Assembly (NCBI GenBank): GCA_024697705.1
Contig: JAILFF010000338.1
Coordinates: 1-10,592 of the forward strand
Length of the DNA stretch: 10,592 nucleotides
Direction: 5' to 3'
DNA from: Ruminococcus sp.
Lineage (GTDB): Bacteria; Bacillota; Clostridia; Oscillospirales; Ruminococcaceae
Shown in pieces: positions 7,614 to 10,592 of this stretch (its first letter is position 1; each line of letters starts with the position of its first letter). The position numbers and the translations under genes were made by a program. A model generated the notes under the pieces. The model had not been told where the DNA came from and made no database searches. It was given only the letters and a program-made list of their open reading frames with translations.

Positions 7614-8477
7614 ATGAGCATGAAATATGTAATAGTTACGGGTATGTCGGGTTCGGGCAAATCGACAGCTGTAAACGTATTGGAAGATCTGGGCTACTAT
7701 TGTATCGACAATATCCCTCCCGAGCTGATACCGAAGTTTGTCGATCTCTGTTCGCGCTCGGGCAGGATAGAAAAGGCGGCGTTCGTCGTTGACGTGCGCG
7801 GCGGAGACTTCTTTCTCCAGCTTCACGACTCGGTGCAGGAGCTTCGCGAGCTCGACGTCGATGTAAAGATACTTTTCTTAGATTGTTTTGACAACGTTAT
7901 CGCCAGCCGCTACAAGGAGACCCGCCGCAAGCACCCTCTCGACGAGATGGCGAGCGGCAGCGTCACAAGGGCGATACGCATGGAGCGCGAAATGCTCGTT
8001 TCGGCGAAGGCGATGGCGGATTATCATATCGACACATCGTCTTACAGCATTTCGGATTTCCGAAGCAGGCTGTATTCGCTGTTTGAGGATAACGCAGGCG
8101 AACACATGAACATCGACGTGCGTTCCTTCGGCTTCAAGTACGGCGTATTCGGCGAGGGCGACATGGTATTCGACGTGCGTTGTCTGCCGAACCCGTTCTA
8201 CATACCCGAGCTGAAATTCAAGACGGGTCTCGATTCGGAAGTCTCGGAGTACGTGATGAAGTTCGACGAATCGCAGGCGGTCTTTGCGAAAATGTTCGAC
8301 CTAATAGAGTTCATGCTGCCGCTCTACGAGAAGGAGGGCAAATCGCAGCTCGTTATAGGCTTCGGCTGTACGGGCGGCAAGCATCGAAGCGTGACCTTCG
8401 CGGAGGCGGTAGGTAAGCGCCTGAAAGACAAGGGACACCGCGTCCGTATCACTCACCGCGACATCGACAAGCACTAA
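7614..8477 (+). CDS. rapZ: RapZ/YvcJ family nucleotide-binding regulator
   Basis: A 287-residue P-loop protein of the RapZ (YvcJ, formerly UPF0042) family. In E. coli RapZ binds GlcN6P and delivers the sRNA GlmZ to RNase E; Bacillus YvcJ hydrolyses nucleotides and affects competence. The N-terminal kinase-like domain has Walker A GMSGSGKS (10-17), CIDNIPPELIP (30-40) and ILFLDC (86-91). The C-terminal domain has SFGFKYG (171-177), FDVRCLPNPF (186-195) and the hallmark GCTGGKHRSV (251-260). The protein ends THRDIDKH and lacks the Lys/Arg-rich RNA-binding tail of the E. coli protein, as expected for Gram-positive members, so an sRNA adaptor role should not be assumed. The ATG at 7614 follows purine-rich AGGGAGA and GGGGG runs; a second ATG at 7620 is possible. 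It closes the hprK-PHP-murB-rapZ block. Confidence 0.95.
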   Translation: MSMKYVIVTGMSGSGKSTAVNVLEDLGYYCIDNIPPELIPKFVDLCSRSGRIEKAAFVVDVRGGDFFLQLHDSVQELRELDVDVKILFLDCFDNVIASRYKETRRKHPLDEMASGSVTRAIRMEREMLVSAKAMADYHIDTSSYSISDFRSRLYSLFEDNAGEHMNIDVRSFGFKYGVFGEGDMVFDVRCLPNPFYIPELKFKTGLDSEVSEYVMKFDESQAVFAKMFDLIEFMLPLYEKEGKSQLVIGFGCTGGKHRSVTFAEAVGKRLKDKGHRVRITHRDIDKH

Positions 8478-8492
8478 CCCCCTACTCGGGGG
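8478..8492. other. Small GC hairpin directly after the rapZ stop
   Basis: CCCCC, loop TACTC, then GGGGG begins at the first base after the rapZ TAA and could form a 5-bp all-GC hairpin. The G run continues for two more bases. No T-tract follows, so on its own it is not a standard terminator; it could act as a 3'-end stabilising structure. Confidence 0.4.
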
Positions 8493-8494
8493 GG

Positions 8495-8530
8495 CGTGTC
8501 CGCGGGAGCGCGGGCTAAAGCCCGCTCACG
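8495..8530. repeat. GC-rich palindromic hairpin after rapZ
   Basis: The core GCGGGC-TAAA-GCCCGC (8510-8525) is a perfect 6-bp inverted repeat. An outer CGTG (8495-8498) can pair with CACG (8527-8530) across an asymmetric internal loop. It is followed by TTTATC, only a weak U-stretch. It may be a poor intrinsic terminator for the hprK-rapZ transcript, or one copy of a dispersed palindromic intergenic repeat. The sequence alone does not decide between these. Confidence 0.45.
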
Positions 8531-8571
8531 TTTATCAAGGCGGGGGGATTCGTTCCGCGGTTTAAGGGTAA

Positions 8572-8597
8572 TTGCTGTTCGTTTTTGCTGTTATTTT
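8572..8597. repeat. Imperfect 13-bp tandem repeat
   Basis: TTGCTGTTCGTTT (8572-8584) is followed immediately by TTGCTGTTATTTT (8585-8597), identical at 11 of 13 positions. It lies in the non-coding gap between rapZ and the flavoprotein gene, 34 nt upstream of a second, perfect tandem repeat. Confidence 0.6.
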
Positions 8598-8630
8598 ATG
8601 AACTTCGGGGTTTGAGGTTTTCGTCTGCAA

Positions 8631-8658
8631 AACGGGTTGATTTTAACGGGTTGATTTT
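8631..8658. repeat. Perfect 14-bp tandem duplication
   Basis: AACGGGTTGATTTT occurs twice in direct, uninterrupted succession (8631-8644 and 8645-8658). It sits 34 nt upstream of the flavoprotein start codon and overlaps the predicted promoter, each copy offering a TTGATT -35-like hexamer. It may be a replication-slippage duplication or paired regulator half-sites. Confidence 0.85.
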
Positions 8659-8666
8659 TATATATT
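8637..8666 (+). promoter_or_regulatory. Candidate sigma-A promoter for the flavoprotein gene
   Basis: TTGATT (8637-8642, 4 of 6 against TTGACA), an 18-nt spacer and TATATT (8661-8666, 5 of 6 against TATAAT) lie 26 nt before the ATG. The -35 hexamer is in the first copy of the 14-bp tandem repeat and the second copy fills much of the spacer. This would let the gene be transcribed separately from rapZ. Confidence 0.45.
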
Positions 8667-8691
8667 TGTTCGGGAAAATCGGTGAAATGAT

Positions 8692-9387
8692 ATGAACATA
8701 CTTACGATAATCGGTACTCCGCGCAAGGGAAACACCCGCGCTTTGAACGACCTGTTTAAAGCCGAGCTTGCCGACGAGGGCGATACTCTTGACGAGATCG
8801 TGCTGCCTCGTGATTTCGGCGATATCTGCTGCGGCTGTACATCGTGTATTCTGCACGGCGAGGAAAAATGCCCCCACCGCGACAGGATTGCGCCGCTTAT
8901 CGAACGGCTCGAAAAAGCCGATCTTATCATACTCGCGACGCCCGTGTTCGTGATGTCCTGCTCGTCGGCGATGAAGGCTTTCCTCGACCACCTTGCGTTC
9001 ATGTGGCTCGTCCACCGCCCGCGTGAGGCTTTCTTTAATAAAACGGCGCTCGTGATCGCTGCGGCGGCGGGTTCGGGCGTGGGCGATACCGTAAAGCTTA
9101 TGAAGAAAAATCTGTTTTATTTGGGCGTTCCGCAGGTGTTCGATTACGGTATTACTGCGATAAAAATGGGCGGCAATTACGAAGAAAGCCCTCGCAAGGA
9201 AACAATAAAGCGGCAGGTGAGCGCTAAGGCGGCAAGGGTGAAAAGGGCGGCGGCTCGACCCCGCGTCGGCTTGAAAACGCGCTTGTTCTTTAACATTTTC
9301 CGCATTGCACAGAAGAAAGGCTGGAACAAGCTTGACGCTGATTACTGGTGCGAAAAGGGCTGGCTTGACGGCAAAAAGCCCTTTTAA
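8692..9387 (+). CDS. Flavodoxin-fold NAD(P)H-dependent oxidoreductase, iron-sulfur flavoprotein-like
   Basis: A 231-residue protein of the NADPH-dependent FMN reductase/iron-sulfur flavoprotein superfamily. GTPRKGNTRAL (8-18) is the FMN phosphate loop, and ATPVFVMSCSSAMKAFLDHL (82-101) is the second FMN contact. Between them C46, C49, C52 and C60 give C-x2-C-x2-C-x7-C, the compact motif that holds a 4Fe-4S cluster in archaeal iron-sulfur flavoproteins; whether a cluster forms here is unproven. C47 is an additional cysteine. The basic C-terminal part ends DYWCEKGWLDG, seen in clostridial members of the family. Expected role: cytoplasmic electron transfer or reduction of quinones or other small molecules, with substrate unknown. 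The ATG at 8692 follows GGTGA. It has its own promoter candidate and ends in a terminator-like hairpin, and it occupies the place where yvcK commonly lies between rapZ and whiA. Confidence 0.86.
   Translation: MNILTIIGTPRKGNTRALNDLFKAELADEGDTLDEIVLPRDFGDICCGCTSCILHGEEKCPHRDRIAPLIERLEKADLIILATPVFVMSCSSAMKAFLDHLAFMWLVHRPREAFFNKTALVIAAAAGSGVGDTVKLMKKNLFYLGVPQVFDYGITAIKMGGNYEESPRKETIKRQVSAKAARVKRAAARPRVGLKTRLFFNIFRIAQKKGWNKLDADYWCEKGWLDGKKPF
9353..9385 (+). terminator. Terminator-like inverted repeat at the end of the flavoprotein gene
   Basis: AAAAGGGCT (9353-9361) and AGCCCTTTT (9377-9385) are perfect 9-nt inverted copies around a 15-nt loop. The RNA would have a GGGCU/AGCCC stem followed by UUUU, with an upstream A-tract, the layout of a possibly bidirectional intrinsic terminator. 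It lies within the last codons of the gene and reaches the first base of the TAA stop. The U-tract is short and the loop large, so efficiency is uncertain. Confidence 0.5.
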
Positions 9388-9544
9388 CGCAGTGAGAATT
9401 TCGGAATTGTCGGTGACGTCGCTTTTTTCGGACAGTTGATCGCAGAACCTACGCTATTACACGTTTTTTTAACATAACCAACGAATTTTCTAAAAAGCCG
9501 CAGTTTCATTATTCAAGAAATTCAGGAAACGGAGCTGACCGCCT
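9388..9544. other. Leader region upstream of whiA
   Basis: This 157-nt non-coding gap has no convincing ORF. TTAACA (9469-9474, 5 of 6 against TTGACA) with TAAAAA (9491-9496, 4 of 6 against TATAAT) at 16 nt is the best promoter-like pair I see, and it is weak. The preceding terminator-like hairpin implies that whiA needs a promoter here or relies on read-through. Confidence 0.25.
9531..9534 (+). promoter_or_regulatory. Ribosome binding site supporting the TTG start of whiA
   Basis: GGAG lies 10 nt before the TTG at 9545. An in-frame TGA at 9536-9538 blocks any upstream start, and the N-terminal MSELSFSQKVKEEI encoded from the TTG matches how WhiA proteins begin. Together these fix the non-ATG start. 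Confidence 0.65.
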
Positions 9545-10474
9545 TTGTCAGAGCTTTCATTTTCGCAGAAGGTCAAGGAAGAGATAATATCGAGGATAAA
9601 TTCACCCGCGAAGGCAGAAGCCTGCCTTTACGGGCTGCTTTGCTGCTGTAACAGTCTTTCGGCTGAGAGTATCGTGCTGCTGACGGAGAACAAGTCCGTG
9701 GCGGATTTTTTTGCGTTCAATGTCGAAAAGCTCTGCGGTGAAAGCGTTGAGACGGTCTGCCGCGACAGGGGCGATACCGTGATGTACGAGCTTTCGGTGA
9801 GCGGTCGGGCAGCGAGAGAAAAGCTGCTGTCGCATTTTCATATCACCGACCGCCGCGTTTCCGACAAGCCCAATTTCCCGAAGCAGAGCCTTTACCCGCA
9901 GATGGCGGCGGGAATGTTTTTAGCCTGCGGTTCGCTTTCCGACCCGAACAAGGGCTATCACATGGAGCTTTCCCTGCCCGATCTGGACGTGTGCAATATG
10001 CTGGGGCTGATACTGATTGAAAAGTACGGCATGACGGCGAAAAACATCGAGCGAAAGCACAGGCAGATATTGTATTTCAAGGAATCCGACAACATTATTG
10101 ATATGCTTGCGCTAATGGGAGCGACGAATCTTTCGTTCGAGCTGACGGACGTTAAGCTTTTCAAGGAGATATCGAACAATATCAATCGCGGAATGAACTG
10201 TTTAAGTGCCAACCTTGACAAGGCGATCATGGCGTCGGAGAAGCAGATAGCCGACATTGCGCTCATCGAGGAGAAAATGGGGCTTGAGAATCTGCCGAAG
10301 GGTCTGCGTGATATTGCCGTGCTGCGAAGCGAGAATCCCGAGTTTACGCTTTCCGATTTAGGTGCCGCGCTGACGCCGCCGATCTCGCGTTCGGGGGCGA
10401 ATCACAGGCTTCAAAAGATAGCGCAGATCGCGGAAAAGATCAGAAACGGGAATTATAGCAATCCGAGAAAATAG
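9545..10474 (+). CDS. whiA: WhiA family DNA-binding sporulation/cell-division regulator
   Basis: A 309-residue WhiA (YvcL) protein, normal length. WhiA was defined as a Streptomyces sporulation transcription factor and in Bacillus is a nucleoid-associated protein affecting cell division. It combines a degenerate LAGLIDADG homing-endonuclease-like N-terminal domain with a C-terminal helix-turn-helix. Visible marks are FSQKVKEEI (6-14), GMFLACGSLSDPNKGYHMEL (123-142), ERKHRQILYFKESD (169-182), NNINRGMNCLSANLDKA (211-227), LPKGLRDIAVLRSENPE (250-266) and the HTH stretch PPISRSGANHRLQKI (278-292). Endonuclease activity is not expected in this family. The start is TTG; a stop lies in frame 9 nt upstream. 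In many Firmicutes it follows yvcJ and yvcK, but here a flavoprotein gene precedes it. An HPr/Crh-type gene often follows whiA, but the window ends first. Confidence 0.96.
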   Translation: MSELSFSQKVKEEIISRINSPAKAEACLYGLLCCCNSLSAESIVLLTENKSVADFFAFNVEKLCGESVETVCRDRGDTVMYELSVSGRAAREKLLSHFHITDRRVSDKPNFPKQSLYPQMAAGMFLACGSLSDPNKGYHMELSLPDLDVCNMLGLILIEKYGMTAKNIERKHRQILYFKESDNIIDMLALMGATNLSFELTDVKLFKEISNNINRGMNCLSANLDKAIMASEKQIADIALIEEKMGLENLPKGLRDIAVLRSENPEFTLSDLGAALTPPISRSGANHRLQKIAQIAEKIRNGNYSNPRK

Positions 10475-10493
10475 CCGCACAAATCTTTCGGAT

Positions 10494-10592
10494 AAAAATT
10501 CACATTACTGCGTCAAACTCCCTTGAAGGGCGACTGTCTGAACTTCGTTCAGACCACCTCCTGCGGTCGTTTTCCTTGTACTGTGAATTTTT
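10494..10592. mobile_element. Small non-coding element with 11-bp terminal inverted repeats (MITE-like or palindromic repeat)
   Basis: AAAAATTCACA (10494-10504) is exactly inverted as TGTGAATTTTT (10582-10592), and after one mismatch TAC/GTA also pairs. Inside are CCCTTGAAGGG (10520-10530), a near-palindrome, and a perfect 8-bp hairpin GTCTGAAC-TTC-GTTCAGAC (10536-10554), which CGAC (10531-10534) and GTCG (10566-10569) could enclose in a 4-bp outer stem. The whole 99 nt could fold as a multi-branched structure. There is no ORF of note. It starts 20 nt after whiA. It may be a MITE or dispersed intergenic repeat, or alternatively a structured 3' region/terminator of whiA, since its right end is a T-run. 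The true right boundary is uncertain because the window ends there. Confidence 0.55.

Noticed and set aside
6335..7660. A 441-residue open frame on the minus strand across murB and the end of the PHP gene
   Set aside because: It is antisense to murB, whose motifs are unambiguous, and it spans gene boundaries. Its product is low-complexity and basic.
9436..9460. TTGATC and TATTAC as a whiA promoter
   Set aside because: The spacer is only 13 nt, too short for a sigma-A promoter.
9545..10474. whiA as an active LAGLIDADG homing endonuclease and hence a mobile element
   Set aside because: WhiA proteins carry a degenerate domain of this fold used for regulation, the full-length WhiA signature including the C-terminal HTH is present, and there is no intron or intein around it.

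Overview
All recognisable genes lie on the + strand. The window comes from the chromosome of a Gram-positive Firmicute, most likely class Clostridia and probably Oscillospiraceae/Ruminococcus-like. This rests on the hprK, PHP-phosphatase, murB, rapZ, whiA gene order, the strong Shine-Dalgarno sites, the moderately high GC content and the protein sequences; the family-level placement is inference. I see no rRNA, tRNA, CRISPR array or transposase gene.

Left part (1-3510). The window opens in the last 56 codons of murD. Two different M42-type metallo-aminopeptidase genes follow, the second overlapping the first, and then two GNAT acetyltransferase genes. Gaps are 15 nt or less or negative, so 1-3510 looks like one transcript running out of the cell-wall (mur) cluster.

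Middle part (3559-8477). A PLP-dependent gene of the methionine gamma-lyase-like/YnbB family comes first. After a 74-nt AT-rich gap with a weak promoter candidate comes the block hprK (HPr kinase/phosphorylase), a YcdX-like PHP phosphatase, murB (UDP-MurNAc formation) and rapZ (P-loop regulator). This block joins carbon-catabolite signalling to peptidoglycan precursor synthesis.

Right part (8478-10592). In many Firmicutes rapZ (yvcJ) is followed directly by yvcK and whiA (yvcL). Here yvcK is missing from that position. In its place are 214 nt of hairpins and short tandem repeats, a flavodoxin-fold flavoprotein gene with an iron-sulfur-flavoprotein-type cysteine motif, an intrinsic-terminator-like hairpin at the end of that gene, and a 157-nt gap. 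whiA follows, starting at TTG. After whiA the window ends exactly at the right end of a 99-nt structured element with perfect 11-bp terminal inverted repeats, which looks like a small non-coding MITE-like or palindromic repeat.

I did not find a convincing new multi-gene system. The points most worth checking are the replaced yvcK position, the terminal-inverted-repeat element after whiA, and the 14-bp perfect tandem repeat overlapping a predicted promoter.
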